Below are positions 1 to 10,237 of a stretch of 64,000 nt of DNA, in pieces. The stretch's first letter is position 1, and each line of letters opens with the position of its first letter. The position numbers and the translations under genes are program-made. The notes below the pieces were generated by a model, which had not been told where the DNA came from, did no database searches, and worked only from the letters and a program-made list of their open reading frames with translations. Location: assembly GCF_013283645.1 (NCBI RefSeq), contig NZ_JABEKV010000004.1:248001-312000 (forward strand), given 5' to 3'. Source of the stretch: Sinorhizobium psoraleae. GTDB taxonomy: Bacteria; Pseudomonadota; Alphaproteobacteria; Rhizobiales; Rhizobiaceae.

Positions 1-828
1 ATGGAAGCCGCGATCGATTGGCTGCGCGCCAAGGGCATCGCCAAGGCCGACAAGAAGTCCGGCCGCACGGCTGCCGAAGGCCTCATCGGCATTGCCAGCG
101 CCGGCAACAAGGCCGTGGCCGTCGAGATCAACTCGGAGACGGATTTCGTTGCCCGCAACGACGCCTTCCAGGACCTCGTCCGCGGCGTGGCGGCTGTTGC
201 TGTCGGAACCGATGGATCGGTCGACGCGATCGGCGCCGCCAAGTATCCGGCTACCGGCAAGTCCGTCGCCGATACGATCACCGATGCGATTGCGACGATC
301 GGCGAAAACATGACGCTTCGCCGCGCTGCGCTGCTGTCGGTCGATAACGGCGTCGTCGCGACCTACATCCACAATTCGGTTGCTGATGGCCTCGGCAAGC
401 TCGGCGTACTCGTCGCCCTCAAGTCGACCGGCGACAAGGAAGCCTTGAACGCGATCGGCCGTCAGGTCGCGATGCACGTTGCTGCGACCAACCCGCTGGC
501 AGTTCGCCCGAGCGAAATCGACCCGGCGGTTGCCGAGCGCGAGCGCAACGTCTTCATCGAGCAGTCGCGCGCTTCGGGCAAGCCGGATAACATTATCGAG
601 AAGATGGTCGAAGGCCGCATGCGCAAGTTCTTCGAGGAAGTCGCACTTCTTTCGCAGGCTTTCGTCATGAACCCCGACCAGACCGTCGAGGCAGCGATCA
701 AGGAAGCGGAAAAGACCGTCGGTGCGCCGATCGAGGTTGCCGGTATCGCGCGTCTGCTGCTCGGCGAAGGCGTTCAGAAGGAAGAGTCCGATTTCGCTGC
801 GGAAGTCGCAGCGGCTGCCAAGGGCTGA
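1..828 (+). CDS. tsf: Elongation factor Ts, 5' end cut by window
   Basis: EF-Ts recycles EF-Tu by exchanging GDP for GTP in the cytoplasm. The visible 275 residues start at an internal Met; the family's first ~30 residues (the UBA-like start) must lie left of the window, which would give the usual ~307 aa. The diagnostic core motif TDFVARN is at visible residues 47-53, followed by the dimerisation and C-terminal regions ending at a TGA. It is followed by pyrH and frr, the classical rpsB-tsf-pyrH-frr order, so rpsB is expected just outside the window. Identification is secure; only the start is missing. Confidence 0.97.
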   Translation: MEAAIDWLRAKGIAKADKKSGRTAAEGLIGIASAGNKAVAVEINSETDFVARNDAFQDLVRGVAAVAVGTDGSVDAIGAAKYPATGKSVADTITDAIATIGENMTLRRAALLSVDNGVVATYIHNSVADGLGKLGVLVALKSTGDKEALNAIGRQVAMHVAATNPLAVRPSEIDPAVAERERNVFIEQSRASGKPDNIIEKMVEGRMRKFFEEVALLSQAFVMNPDQTVEAAIKEAEKTVGAPIEVAGIARLLLGEGVQKEESDFAAEVAAAAKG

Positions 829-856
829 TTTCTTCACCCTTATTGGGAAAACGTGG

Positions 857-882
857 GGGCATCGCGTGACAACGCGATGCCC
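857..882 (+). terminator. Stem-loop between tsf and pyrH
   Basis: A perfect 10-bp stem (857-866 with 873-882) closes a 6-nt TGACAA loop 29 nt after the tsf stop. Only TTCGTG follows, so it is a weak intrinsic terminator or an attenuator that would lower pyrH/frr transcription relative to tsf. Seen directly; the function is inferred. Confidence 0.6.
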
Positions 883-1018
883 TTCGTGTATCCGGCATTC
901 GTCAATGCGTCGGACCCGCCGGTTTGTGCCGGAGCGGTCGATACCGCGCAATACGATATACCCTATGCCGCTGTGCACTGCCTTCCGCACAGGCGTGCCG
1001 ATCTGTTCAGGAGCGATG

Positions 1019-1741
1019 ATGTCGGCCAAGCCAATCTACAAGCGTGTTCTTCTCAAAGCCTCCGGTGAAGCCTTGATGGGAAGCCAGGGCTTCGGCATCG
1101 ATGTGGCGGTCGCCGACCGGATCGCCTCGGATATCGCCGAGGCGCGCGCCATGGGCGTCGAAGTCGGCGTTGTTGTCGGCGGCGGCAATATCTTCCGTGG
1201 CGTCGCAGTTGCCTCGAAGGGCGGTGATCGGGTAACCGGCGACCACATGGGGATGCTGGCGACGGTGATCAATGCGCTCGCGCTGGCGACGTCGCTGCGC
1301 AAGCTGGACATCGACACCGTGGTGCTTTCGGCCATTGCGATGCCGGAAATCTGTGAGAGTTTTTCGCAACGCGCTACCCTATATCATCTATCGCTTGGTC
1401 GCGTGGTCATCTTCGCCGGAGGCACGGGCAATCCGTTCTTCACGACGGATTCCGCCGCGGCGCTCCGCGCAGCCGAGATGGGTGCAGAAGCGATCTTCAA
1501 GGGAACGCAGGTCGACGGTATTTACTCTGCCGATCCGAAGAAGGACCCGACGGCTACCCGTTTCGATCGCCTGACCCACAGTGAGGTTCTGGAGAAAGGA
1601 TTGGCCGTGATGGACGTTGCCGCAGTGGCGCTTGCACGCGAAAATGCCATTCCGATCGTCGTTTTCTCGATTCACGAGAGGGGCGGTTTTGCGGAGATCT
1701 TGACCGGTGGCGGCCATGCCACCATCGTCACGGACAATTGA
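1019..1741 (+). CDS. pyrH: UMP kinase
   Basis: Phosphorylates UMP to UDP in pyrimidine nucleotide synthesis; cytoplasmic hexamer of the amino-acid-kinase fold. The 240 residues show the phosphate-binding start LLKASGEALMG, the glycine-rich VGGGNIFRG, the DHMGMLATVINALAL segment and the GTGNPFFTTDSAAALRA nucleotide/UMP region, all typical of bacterial PyrH. Two ATGs stand side by side (1016 and 1019). I chose 1019 because the CAGGAG at 1009-1013 is then 5 nt away instead of 2. It sits between tsf and frr, 45 nt before frr. Confidence 0.96.
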   Translation: MSAKPIYKRVLLKASGEALMGSQGFGIDVAVADRIASDIAEARAMGVEVGVVVGGGNIFRGVAVASKGGDRVTGDHMGMLATVINALALATSLRKLDIDTVVLSAIAMPEICESFSQRATLYHLSLGRVVIFAGGTGNPFFTTDSAAALRAAEMGAEAIFKGTQVDGIYSADPKKDPTATRFDRLTHSEVLEKGLAVMDVAAVALARENAIPIVVFSIHERGGFAEILTGGGHATIVTDN

Positions 1742-1786
1742 CAGTTTGAAAGCCCCTGGGGCTGTTGAAGACAGGAGTCTTGAACC

Positions 1787-2347
1787 ATGAGTGAAGGTGT
1801 GGATCTGAAGGAACTGAAACGCCGCATGGACGGAGCGGTCTCCGCGTTCAAGCACGACATCGCATCGCTTCGCACCGGCCGCGCATCGGCCAATGTTCTC
1901 GATCCGGTGACCGTGGAGGCCTATGGCTCACGCATGCCGTTGAACCAGGTGGCCAACATCACGGTTCCGGAGTCGCGGATGCTGTCCGTTTCGGTATGGG
2001 ATAAGTCCATGGTCGGCGCCGTTGAACGCGCGATCCGGGAATCGAACCTTGGCCTCAACCCGATCGTCGACGGCCAGAACCTGCGCATTCCGCTCCCGGA
2101 GCTGAATGAGGAACGCCGCAAGTCGCTCGTCAAGGTCGCGCACGACTACGCCGAGAAAAGCAAGGTGGCAGTCCGCCACGTTCGCCGTGACGGCATGGAC
2201 GACCTGAAAAAAGCCGAAAAGGATGGCGAGATCGGGCAGGATATCCACCGTGCTCAGTCCGAGCGTGTCCAAAAGATGACCGACGAAACGATTTCCGAGA
2301 TCGACCGCTTGCTCGCCGATAAGGAAAAGGAAATCATGCAGGTCTGA
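1787..2347 (+). CDS. frr: Ribosome recycling factor
   Basis: RRF splits the post-termination ribosome together with EF-G. At 186 aa it has the family length, with the N-terminal helix, the [19 protein letters not shown] region and the long C-terminal helices ([21 protein letters not shown]) of RRF. An AGGAG lies about 10 nt before the ATG. It lies between pyrH and uppS, as in most proteobacteria, and is probably cotranscribed with both. Confidence 0.96.
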   Translation: MSEGVDLKELKRRMDGAVSAFKHDIASLRTGRASANVLDPVTVEAYGSRMPLNQVANITVPESRMLSVSVWDKSMVGAVERAIRESNLGLNPIVDGQNLRIPLPELNEERRKSLVKVAHDYAEKSKVAVRHVRRDGMDDLKKAEKDGEIGQDIHRAQSERVQKMTDETISEIDRLLADKEKEIMQV

Positions 2348-2384
2348 CGCGTCGATGATCTGAGTCTCTTTTTTCGGACCGCCA

Positions 2385-3128
2385 ATGCAAGAGTTCACCC
2401 CCGCAAACGTACCGAATCACGTTGCCATCATCATGGACGGCAACGGTCGATGGGCGAACGCGCGTGGACTTCCGCGCACGATGGGGCACCGAAAAGGTGT
2501 CGAGGCCGTGCGGGCTGCGGTAAAGACGGCCGCCGAACTCGGCATTCGCTATTTGACGCTTTTCGCCTTCTCGTCGGAAAACTGGAGCAGGCCCGAGGCC
2601 GAGGTCACGGACCTCATGGGCTTGCTCAAGGCTTTCATAAGACGGGATCTTGCCGATCTGCATCGCGAGAACGTTCGCATTCGGGTCATAGGCGATCGCG
2701 CAAATCTCAGCGGTGACATTCTGCCGCTGCTGATCGAAGCGGAGGAGACGACGCACGCGAACACCGGTATCACGTTGGTGATCGCATTCAACTATGGCGC
2801 GAGGGACGAGTTGGCGAGGGCGATGCGTCGCCTGGCCGCAGAGGTGGCCGCCGGTCGCCTCCGCCCGGACGAGATCACGGCGGAAAGAATCACGGCAACG
2901 ATCGATACCGCCGGCATTCCCGATCCGGACCTGATCCTGCGGACGAGCGGCGAGGAGCGCCTCTCCAACTTTCTGCTTTGGCAAGGAGCCTATTCGGAAT
3001 TGCTGTTCATTCCCGAACTTTGGCCGGACTTCACGCGCGAGACGTTCCTTGCCGCCATTGAAAAATATGCCAGCCGCGAACGCCGCTTCGGCGGCCTGCC
3101 GCAACCGACGCTGGCGGTTGGCTCCTGA
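2385..3128 (+). CDS. uppS: Undecaprenyl diphosphate synthase (cis-prenyltransferase)
   Basis: Condenses farnesyl-PP with isopentenyl-PP units to make the C55 lipid carrier for peptidoglycan and polysaccharide synthesis. The 247 residues start with [13 protein letters not shown], in which Asp18 is the catalytic aspartate of the family, and include [14 protein letters not shown] and the C-terminal [19 protein letters not shown] signature. Its stop codon shares one base with the start of cdsA, so the two are translationally coupled. Confidence 0.96.
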   Translation: MQEFTPANVPNHVAIIMDGNGRWANARGLPRTMGHRKGVEAVRAAVKTAAELGIRYLTLFAFSSENWSRPEAEVTDLMGLLKAFIRRDLADLHRENVRIRVIGDRANLSGDILPLLIEAEETTHANTGITLVIAFNYGARDELARAMRRLAAEVAAGRLRPDEITAERITATIDTAGIPDPDLILRTSGEERLSNFLLWQGAYSELLFIPELWPDFTRETFLAAIEKYASRERRFGGLPQPTLAVGS

Positions 3129-3961
3129 TGCAAAGTGAACTCAAGCTTCGCATCGCCTCCGGGGTAGTGCTTGCGGCGGTTGCCCTTGGCGCGACCTGGG
3201 CAGGCGGGCTTGCCTTCCAGCTCCTGTCCGTCGCGATCGGTTTGCTGGTCTATTACGAATGGTCGACCATTACCAAACTTGCCGAGAGCGACTTTCAGGG
3301 CAACGCTCTCGGGTGGCTTTCGCAGGCCGTGATCGCAATCCTCGTCCTGTTTGACTATATTCACTTCAGCCTGCCGGTGCTGGCGGCCTTTTCGCTTTCC
3401 GGCGGGCTTTGGGTGCTGATCCGCAAGACGAGCTGGTGGTTGCCGGGTGGCATCGTTTACGCGGGTTTGACTGCGGTATCGCTCGCCGCAATCCGCGGGG
3501 CAGATTATCTCGGTCTGATCGCGATGCTTTTCGTGTTCGCCGTCGTTTGGGGGACGGACATCTTCGCCTATTTTACCGGAAGGGCGATCGGCGGTCCGAA
3601 GCTGGCGCCGGCCATTTCGCCTGGAAAAACCTGGTCGGGAGCGCTGGGCGGGACGATCTGTGGCGTTCTTGCGGGTGTTGCCGTGTTCATGGCTCATTTC
3701 TCCCTGCAGGATCTGCGCATCCCGATCATTGCGCTTGTGCTGTCCGTTTCCAGCCAGATCGGGGATCTGTTCGAGTCCTTCATCAAGCGTCGTTTCGGCG
3801 TAAAGGATTCGAGCAAGCTTATCCCTGGACACGGCGGGGTCATGGATCGGGTCGACGGATTGATATTCGCCTGCGTCGCCGCCTTGATTCTGGTGCTGGC
3901 CCAGCTTCTGTTTGCCGGCGGGCGCGCAGTCGCCTTCGGTCCGGTTCTGTTGGGCCTTTGA
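3128..3961 (+). CDS. cdsA: Phosphatidate cytidylyltransferase
   Basis: Makes CDP-diacylglycerol from phosphatidate and CTP, the branch point of membrane phospholipid synthesis. The 277-aa protein is a polytopic membrane protein (about seven hydrophobic segments). It carries the full C-terminal CdsA signature around residues 215-250: SQIGDLFESFIKRRFGVKDS, then LIPGHGGVMDRVD. It starts inside the uppS stop codon (1-nt overlap). The 130-nt gap to rseP has no obvious terminator. Confidence 0.95.
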   Translation: MQSELKLRIASGVVLAAVALGATWAGGLAFQLLSVAIGLLVYYEWSTITKLAESDFQGNALGWLSQAVIAILVLFDYIHFSLPVLAAFSLSGGLWVLIRKTSWWLPGGIVYAGLTAVSLAAIRGADYLGLIAMLFVFAVVWGTDIFAYFTGRAIGGPKLAPAISPGKTWSGALGGTICGVLAGVAVFMAHFSLQDLRIPIIALVLSVSSQIGDLFESFIKRRFGVKDSSKLIPGHGGVMDRVDGLIFACVAALILVLAQLLFAGGRAVAFGPVLLGL

Positions 3962-4091
3962 GGCTGCCGCATAATTCCTTAAGTCGAAATCGAATTAGGG
4001 GTAGATTATGCAAGCATGCAAAATGTGACAGCGACAGCCGCGCACCTCAAGTCAGTGCGGTGTCGCAACAGCGGATGCGTTAGGAAATACC

Positions 4092-5216
4092 ATGAGCCTT
4101 CTGCTTGAGAATCTGCAATACGCCATACCCACCTTCCTGTTTCTGCTGACCCTCTTGGTCTTCGTTCATGAGCTTGGGCACTACCTGGTGGGCCGCTGGT
4201 CCGGCATCCGCATTCTCGCCTTCTCCGTCGGTTTCGGACCGGAGCTCTTCGGTTGGACCGACCGCCACGGCACCAGATGGAAGTTCTGCGTGGTTCCACT
4301 CGGCGGCTACGTGAAATTCTTCGGCGACGACGATGCAGCAAGCACGCCCGACTATCGCCGGTTGGAGACAATCGCGCCGGAAGACCGCGCCCGTTCATTC
4401 CTGGGTGCGAAGCTTTGGAAGAGGGCTGCAACCGTCGCGGCCGGGCCGATTGCCAATTTCGTGCTGGCGATTGCGATTTTCGCTGTTCTCTTCTCCATCT
4501 ACGGCCGTGCCGTTGCCGATCCGGTTGTGGCCCTGGTGGCGCCCGGCAGCGCGGCCGAAAAGGCGGGCGTCAAGTTGGGTGACCGGCTGGTGTCGATCGA
4601 CGGAACGCCGATAGCCACCTTTGACGACGTACGGCGCTACGTCAGCGTTCGCCCGGAACTGCCTATCACGGTCCGCGTCGAGCGCGACGGTTCCGCGATC
4701 GACCTGCAGATGGTGCCGCAGCGTATCGAATCCGTCGACCCGCTGGGCAACAAGGTGGAAGAGGGCAAGATCGGTATCGGGACAAATCAGGAGGTCGGGA
4801 ACTTCCGAATCGAGACCTACGGGCCGCTTGAAGCGGTCGGTCAGGGAGCCCTGCAAAGCTGGCGAATCGTGACCGGCACGTTCGACTATCTGTCGAATCT
4901 GTTCGTTGGCCGGATGAAAGCCGATCAACTGGGCGGACCGATCCGTATTGCGCAGATTTCCGGGCAGATGGCCAAGCTTGGCGTCGCCGAAGTCTTGAAC
5001 TTCGCAGCCGTTCTATCAGTTTCTATAGGATTGCTTAACCTCATGCCCGTCCCCGTGCTTGATGGCGGCCATCTCATGTTCTATGCGGTGGAAGCGTTGC
5101 GCGGAAAACCCGTCGGCCCCGCAGCACAGGATATCGCTTTCCGCATTGGATTTGCGATGGTGCTGATGCTCACGGTCTTCGCGGCGTGGAATGATATCAA
5201 CTGGCTTTTCGGCTGA
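4092..5216 (+). CDS. rseP: Site-2 zinc metalloprotease RseP
   Basis: Intramembrane protease of the S2P family; in other proteobacteria it cleaves anti-sigma factors and signal-peptide remnants. The zinc motif HELGH is at residues 26-30 in the first membrane helix, a PDZ domain (VALVAPGSAAEKAGVKLGDRL) lies near residues 140-210, and the second active-site helix has NLMPVPVLDGGH near residues 316-327. Its 374 aa matches single-PDZ alphaproteobacterial RseP. Placement between cdsA and bamA is the usual envelope order. Its substrate in this organism cannot be read from the sequence. Confidence 0.94.
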   Translation: MSLLLENLQYAIPTFLFLLTLLVFVHELGHYLVGRWSGIRILAFSVGFGPELFGWTDRHGTRWKFCVVPLGGYVKFFGDDDAASTPDYRRLETIAPEDRARSFLGAKLWKRAATVAAGPIANFVLAIAIFAVLFSIYGRAVADPVVALVAPGSAAEKAGVKLGDRLVSIDGTPIATFDDVRRYVSVRPELPITVRVERDGSAIDLQMVPQRIESVDPLGNKVEEGKIGIGTNQEVGNFRIETYGPLEAVGQGALQSWRIVTGTFDYLSNLFVGRMKADQLGGPIRIAQISGQMAKLGVAEVLNFAAVLSVSIGLLNLMPVPVLDGGHLMFYAVEALRGKPVGPAAQDIAFRIGFAMVLMLTVFAAWNDINWLFG

Positions 5217-5516
5217 AACAGGATTTCGAAGATCGAGGCGCTGGCTGCAGGTCTTTGCTCTTCTTGCGATCCGCGTCCTGGGAGGGACGCAGCAACCTTT
5301 CGGATATTGTGAACGAGTGACGCGCCGTGGCTTGCGCCGCAAGGATTTGTTTACGATAAGTCGAATCCGTAGTGGCTGTTAAGCCACGGTTCGAATTGAA
5401 GTAAACAGAATTTAACCAGCTGACTTGCTTGTATGGCAAAAGCGGGTAAAACGGCAACCGTGACCGGAGTCGGTACGAAATTGCCGCGGGACGTTGGGAA
5501 AAGGTAAGATTTAAAC
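5217..5516 (+). other. rseP-bamA intergenic region with two hairpins
   Basis: There is no gene in these 300 nt. Two perfect stem-loops are visible: GCGTCC/GGACGC at 5273-5290 and GTGGCT-GTTA-AGCCAC at 5372-5387. Neither has a T-run, so they look like leader structures or protein sites for bamA rather than terminators. A CTTGCG (5334-5339) with CGATAA 17 nt downstream is a possible promoter but only a weak match. Confidence 0.4.
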
Positions 5517-7850
5517 ATGAAAGCTGGTTCAAGATTTTTGAACGCGGTGTCGGCCTTTGCGCTGTCAGCAAGCATGGTTACCACGGGTGCCGGTGTTGGG
5601 GTGTTCGCAGGCACGTCGGTTGCACAAGCCGCGGTCATCAATCGAGTTGAGGTGCGGGGCGCAACGCGTGTAAGCGCGGACACCGTACGTGCGAACATAA
5701 CGATCGTCCCGGGCAGGAGCTTCAGCAACGCCGATATCGATGCTTCGGTGAAGCGTCTTTATGCCACCGGTTATTTCTCCGACGTCAGCATCAATGTCGC
5801 TGGCGGCACGCTCGTCGTCTCTGTCAGCGAGAACCAGCTCGTCAACCAGGTTGTTTTCAACGGTAACCGCAAGATCACGGACGACAAGCTGCAGGCTGCA
5901 GTGCAGACCCAGCCGCTCGGTCCTTACAGCGAGGCAACCGTCGAGAGCGATATCCAGTCCATCAAGAACGCCTACGCCGCGATCGGCCGTAGCGACGTCA
6001 CCGTGACGACGCAGGTCGTGCCGATTGCCGAGGGGCGTGTGAACCTCGCCTTCGTCATCAATGAGGGCGAGCGCACGAAGATTTCTCAGATCAATTTCGT
6101 CGGCAACGAGGCTTATAGTGATGGCCGGTTGCAGTCGGTGATTGCGACCAAGGAATCGGGCATCTTCTCGTTCCTGACCCGCAAGGACGTCTACAATCCG
6201 GACAAGTTGCGTGCCGACGAAGAATTGCTGCGTCAATTCTATTACAATCGCGGCTATGCCGATTTCCAGGTCGTCTCGTCCGACGCGACGCTGAATGAGG
6301 CGACCAATGAATACGCGGTGACGATCACCGTCGAGGAAGGCCCTCGCTACGATTTCGGTCCGGTCAACATCGAATCGACCGTCGAAGGCGTCGACGCCGA
6401 GGAGTTGAGGGGGCTGGTCCAGAGCCGGGAAGGCTCCGTTTACAAGGCCAAGGACGTTCAGGACACCATGAGCGAGATTTCGAAGCGTGTAGCTTCGGAA
6501 GGCTACCCGTTCGCTCGTGTGACCCCGCGTGGCAACCGTGATCTTGCCAACCACACGATCGCTGTCGATTATCTCGTGGACCAGGGCGAGCGCGCCTATG
6601 TCGAGCGCATCGAGATCCGCGGTAACACGCGTACGCGTGATTACGTTATTCGCCGTGAGTTCGATGTCGGTGAAGGTGATGCCTTCAACCAGGAAATGAT
6701 CGCGCGCGCAAAGCGCCGGCTCGAGGCGCTTGGCTATTTCTCGACGGTAAACATTTCGACGCAGCCGGGCAGTGCCGCCGATCGGGTCGTGATCATCGTC
6801 GATGTGCAGGATCAGTCGACCGGTTCGTTCGGCATCGGTGCCGGCTATTCGGCCGGCAGCGGCGGCGGCTTCCTTGTCGAGGCCTCGATCGAAGAGAAGA
6901 ACTTCCTTGGCCGCGGCCAGTACATTCGTGTCGCAGCCGGTCGTGGTGAAGACAACCAGACCTACAATGTGTCGTTTACCGAGCCTTATTTCCTCGGCTA
7001 CCGCCTGGCTGCGGGCTTCGATCTCTTCAAGAACGAAAACGACTACGACGACGATCACTACACCTATGACGATCAGGGCTTCAGCCTGCGCGTGACTGCG
7101 CCGATCACCGAGAGCCTGTCGACAACGCTGCGCTACAACTTCACCAGGATCGATTACGGTGGCGACTTGGACGAACTGTCCTCGCCTTATGACCGCGTCG
7201 TGGAAGAGAGCCCGTGGACGCGTTCGTCGATCTCGCAGTCGGTGACCTACAACACGCTTGATGACGCCCAATTGCCGCACGAGGGCATTCTTGCCACGGT
7301 TACGCAGGAGTTCGCCGGACTTGGCGGTACCTCTGATTTCTACAAGCTTACCGGTAAGGCCAAGTGGTACTACACGCTGAACGACGAGGCGGACATCATC
7401 GCGTCGATCGGCGGAAGTGCCGGTCACCTGTTCAAGACCTCTGGATCAATGGAAGTCTTCGACCAGTTCCAGCTGGGTAGCAACGATATCCGTGGCTTTG
7501 AGCGCAACGGTATCGGTCCGCGCGTCAACAACGGCGACGCGCTGGGCGGCACGACCTACTTCACGGCCTCTGCAGAAGCGTCGTTCCCGTTGCCGGGCAT
7601 TCCGCGTGATAGCGGCTTCCGCGGTGCACTCTTCGTCGATGCCGGCACGCTTTACGGTAATGACGTGGAGCTGACCGGAGCGGGTGAGTTCGCTCGTGGC
7701 ACGGACGCATCGTTGCGTGCGTCTGTCGGCGTCAGCCTTATCTGGGCTTCGCCATTCGGTCCGCTGCGTGTCGACTACGCCGTTCCGGTTGCGAAGGAGG
7801 ACTTCGACGAGGTGCAGAACTTCAAGTTCGGCATTAACTCGTCATTCTGA
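5517..7850 (+). CDS. bamA: Outer membrane protein assembly factor BamA
   Basis: Central Omp85 subunit of the BAM complex that folds and inserts outer-membrane beta-barrels. The 777 aa begin with a signal peptide ending at ...TSVAQA (about residue 38). POTRA repeats of the INRVEVRGATRVSADTVR / KISQINFVGNEAYSD / VERIEIRGNTRTRDYVIRREF type follow to about residue 420, then a 16-strand barrel including GSNDIRGFERNGIGPR and ASPFGPLRVDYAVPV. The last residue is Phe (FGINSSF), the barrel sorting signal. lpxD follows 45 nt after the stop. Confidence 0.97.
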   Translation: MKAGSRFLNAVSAFALSASMVTTGAGVGVFAGTSVAQAAVINRVEVRGATRVSADTVRANITIVPGRSFSNADIDASVKRLYATGYFSDVSINVAGGTLVVSVSENQLVNQVVFNGNRKITDDKLQAAVQTQPLGPYSEATVESDIQSIKNAYAAIGRSDVTVTTQVVPIAEGRVNLAFVINEGERTKISQINFVGNEAYSDGRLQSVIATKESGIFSFLTRKDVYNPDKLRADEELLRQFYYNRGYADFQVVSSDATLNEATNEYAVTITVEEGPRYDFGPVNIESTVEGVDAEELRGLVQSREGSVYKAKDVQDTMSEISKRVASEGYPFARVTPRGNRDLANHTIAVDYLVDQGERAYVERIEIRGNTRTRDYVIRREFDVGEGDAFNQEMIARAKRRLEALGYFSTVNISTQPGSAADRVVIIVDVQDQSTGSFGIGAGYSAGSGGGFLVEASIEEKNFLGRGQYIRVAAGRGEDNQTYNVSFTEPYFLGYRLAAGFDLFKNENDYDDDHYTYDDQGFSLRVTAPITESLSTTLRYNFTRIDYGGDLDELSSPYDRVVEESPWTRSSISQSVTYNTLDDAQLPHEGILATVTQEFAGLGGTSDFYKLTGKAKWYYTLNDEADIIASIGGSAGHLFKTSGSMEVFDQFQLGSNDIRGFERNGIGPRVNNGDALGGTTYFTASAEASFPLPGIPRDSGFRGALFVDAGTLYGNDVELTGAGEFARGTDASLRASVGVSLIWASPFGPLRVDYAVPVAKEDFDEVQNFKFGINSSF

Positions 7851-7895
7851 TAAAAGCAGTCCAGAACTGCCGTACAAAATCGTTCTGGAGTGTCC

Positions 7896-8960
7896 ATGGA
7901 ACAGAACTGCTTTTTTCCGCCCCATCAAGGGATTCGCTTGGGCGACCTGGCGAATCGGATTGGGGCGGAGTTGTCGGATGCCGCTGCCGCGGATCGCTTG
8001 ATCCACGGGGTAGCACCGGTTTATCGCGCCAAACCGGGTGACGTTTGCTATATGCTCTCGCGCAAGAACCGCGATGAGCTGCAAGATTGCCACGCTTCGG
8101 CAATCATTTGCGACAAGGCGATTTCTTCGATCGTACCGGACAGTATCCCCGTTCTCTTGACCCCGAAGCCGCATACAGCCTTCGCGCTTGCAGGTGCGCT
8201 GCTTCACGAAACGGCAATGCGCCCATCGTACATTACAAGCGAGCGGGGCGTTGCTGCCGGTGCGTTTGTCGATCCGACAGCCCGGCTTGAGCCCGGTGTA
8301 GAGGTCGAGCCGACGGCAGTGATCGGTGCCGGTGCCGAGATTGGGAGCGGAACGCGCGTTGCCGCGGGCGCCGTCATCGGACCGAATGTCCGGATTGGCC
8401 GTGATTGCACGATTTCAGCGGGTGCCAGCATTCTTTGTGCGCTGGTCGGCAACAACGTCATCATTCATCCGGGCGCGCGGATTGGTCAGGACGGTTTTGG
8501 CTACGCGCCAGGCCCTAAGGGCGGAATGATCAAGATCGTTCAGGTCGGTCGCGTGATCATCCAGGACCATGTCGAGATCGGTGCGAACACGACGATCGAT
8601 CGCGGCACCATGGATGATACCGTGATCGGCGAGGGCACGAAGATCGACAACCTCGTGCAGATCGGACACAACGTCCGCATCGGCCGCTATTGCGGCATTG
8701 TCAGCCAGGTCGGCATCGCCGGCAGCACGAAAATTGGCGACGGCGTGATGATTGGCGGCGGAACGGGCGTCAACGGCCATATCACGATCGGCGACGGCGT
8801 ACAGATCGCCGCCATGAGTGGCGTTGCGAGCGACGTGCCGCCCGGGGAGCGTTACGGCGGAATTCCCGCACGCCCGATGCGGGATTTTCTGCGGGATATC
8901 GCCGAGATGGCGATGCGCGCCAGCGAAAGACAGAAGAAGAAGGGTGGCAAGGATGAATGA
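7896..8960 (+). CDS. lpxD: UDP-3-O-(3-hydroxyacyl)glucosamine N-acyltransferase
   Basis: Third step of lipid A synthesis: adds the N-linked hydroxyacyl chain from acyl-ACP. The 354 aa have the N-terminal uridine-binding domain and a left-handed beta-helix of hexapeptide repeats (about residues 120-320). His258 in QIGHNVRIG matches the catalytic histidine of the family. I use the ATG at 7896, which has CTGGAG 5 nt upstream; the GTG at 7890 overlaps that ribosome site. It overlaps fabZ by 8 nt. Confidence 0.95.
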   Translation: MEQNCFFPPHQGIRLGDLANRIGAELSDAAAADRLIHGVAPVYRAKPGDVCYMLSRKNRDELQDCHASAIICDKAISSIVPDSIPVLLTPKPHTAFALAGALLHETAMRPSYITSERGVAAGAFVDPTARLEPGVEVEPTAVIGAGAEIGSGTRVAAGAVIGPNVRIGRDCTISAGASILCALVGNNVIIHPGARIGQDGFGYAPGPKGGMIKIVQVGRVIIQDHVEIGANTTIDRGTMDDTVIGEGTKIDNLVQIGHNVRIGRYCGIVSQVGIAGSTKIGDGVMIGGGTGVNGHITIGDGVQIAAMSGVASDVPPGERYGGIPARPMRDFLRDIAEMAMRASERQKKKGGKDE

Positions 8961-9417
8961 GGCTGCAACCGTACTCGGCACGGCGGATATTCAGGAAATC
9001 CTGAAGCTTCTTCCCCACCGCTACCCGTTCCTGCTCGTCGATCGCATCATCGAGATCGATTCCGACAACTCCGCGATCGGAATCAAGAATGTGTCGGCGA
9101 ACGAACCGCATTTCACCGGGCATTTCCCGGAAAAGCCGATCATGCCGGGCGTGTTGCTGATCGAAGGCATGGCGCAGACGGCCGGCGCCATCTGCGCCCG
9201 CAAGACCGGGATCGGCGAGAACCTCGTCTACTTCATGACCATCGACAATGCCCGCTTCCGCAAGCCTGTCGTGCCGGGGGATCAGGTCGAGTTCCATGTC
9301 GCCAAACAGAAGCAACGCGGCAATATCTGGAAATTTCACTGTGATGCAAAAGTTGACGGGCAACTTGTCGCGGAAGCTGATATCGGCGCGATGATCGTCA
9401 GCAAGGAAGACGCCTGA
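8953..9417 (+). CDS. fabZ: (3R)-hydroxyacyl-ACP dehydratase FabZ
   Basis: Dehydrates 3-hydroxyacyl-ACP in fatty acid elongation. Its location inside the lpx cluster fits competition for the shared hydroxyacyl-ACP pool. The 154-aa hot-dog protein shows [13 protein letters not shown], the catalytic His57 in [14 protein letters not shown], and Glu71 in [11 protein letters not shown]. The start ATG at 8953 lies within the last codons of lpxD (8-nt overlap), and lpxA begins 3 nt after its stop, so lpxD-fabZ-lpxA form one coupled unit. Confidence 0.96.
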   Translation: MNEAATVLGTADIQEILKLLPHRYPFLLVDRIIEIDSDNSAIGIKNVSANEPHFTGHFPEKPIMPGVLLIEGMAQTAGAICARKTGIGENLVYFMTIDNARFRKPVVPGDQVEFHVAKQKQRGNIWKFHCDAKVDGQLVAEADIGAMIVSKEDA

Positions 9418-9419
9418 AC

Positions 9420-10232
9420 ATGATTGCATCGACTGCGAAGATCCACCCGTCATCTGTCATCGAGGATGGGGCCGTGATCGGAGAGAACGCCAAGATCGGC
9501 CCGTTTTGCCATATCGGGCCGAATGTCGTTCTGGGCGACGACGTCGAGCTCATAAGCCATGTCGTGGTCATTGGGCGCACGACGGTCGGCAAGGCTTCGA
9601 AGATCTTTCCGTCGGCCGTCATAGGCGGCGACTCGCAAAGCGTGCATCATAGCGCCCTCAACACGACGCTGGTGATCGGCGAGAACTGCACCATCCGTGA
9701 AGGTGTGACGATGAACACCGGCACCGTCGAGCACGGCGGCACCACGGTCGTCGGCAACAACAACCTTTTTCTTGCCAATTCTCACGTCGCACACGATTGC
9801 CGCCTTGGGAACAATATCATCCTGTCTAACAACGTGATGCTGGCGGGGCATGTGACCGTTGGCGACCGCGCCATTCTTGGCGGCGGGTCCGCCGTTCACC
9901 AGTTCACACGCATCGGCAGGCAGGCCTTTATCGGCGGCCTTTCGGCGGTCAGCTACGACGTCATTCCCTACGGCATGCTCAACGGCAACCCCGGCGTTCT
10001 GAGCGGCCTCAATGTCGTCGGCATGACGCGCGCGGGCATAGAGCGCGCGACGATCCATGCGGTGCGGCGGGCGTACAAGCAGATTTTCGACGGACCGGAA
10101 TCGATCCGCGCCAATGCTGCGGCGATCCGGCAGGAGTATCTCGATTGCGCCCCGGCGCTCGAGATCCTCGATTTCATTGCCGCAGAGAGCGATCGCGCGC
10201 TGTCGTCGCCGAACCGCGGCGCCAGAGGTTGA
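9420..10232 (+). CDS. lpxA: UDP-N-acetylglucosamine acyltransferase
   Basis: First step of lipid A synthesis: transfers a 3-hydroxyacyl chain from ACP to UDP-GlcNAc. The 270 aa form a hexapeptide-repeat beta-helix, with catalytic His125 in [11 protein letters not shown] exactly where the family has it, and an alpha-helical C-terminal third ([20 protein letters not shown]). The length is typical. Tightly linked to fabZ upstream and lpxI downstream. Confidence 0.96.
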   Translation: MIASTAKIHPSSVIEDGAVIGENAKIGPFCHIGPNVVLGDDVELISHVVVIGRTTVGKASKIFPSAVIGGDSQSVHHSALNTTLVIGENCTIREGVTMNTGTVEHGGTTVVGNNNLFLANSHVAHDCRLGNNIILSNNVMLAGHVTVGDRAILGGGSAVHQFTRIGRQAFIGGLSAVSYDVIPYGMLNGNPGVLSGLNVVGMTRAGIERATIHAVRRAYKQIFDGPESIRANAAAIRQEYLDCAPALEILDFIAAESDRALSSPNRGARG

Positions 10233-10237
10233 CCGCA

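Noticed and set aside
5565..7427. Long minus-strand open frame antisense to bamA
   Set aside because: bamA is unmistakable on the plus strand, and the antisense product shows no domain.
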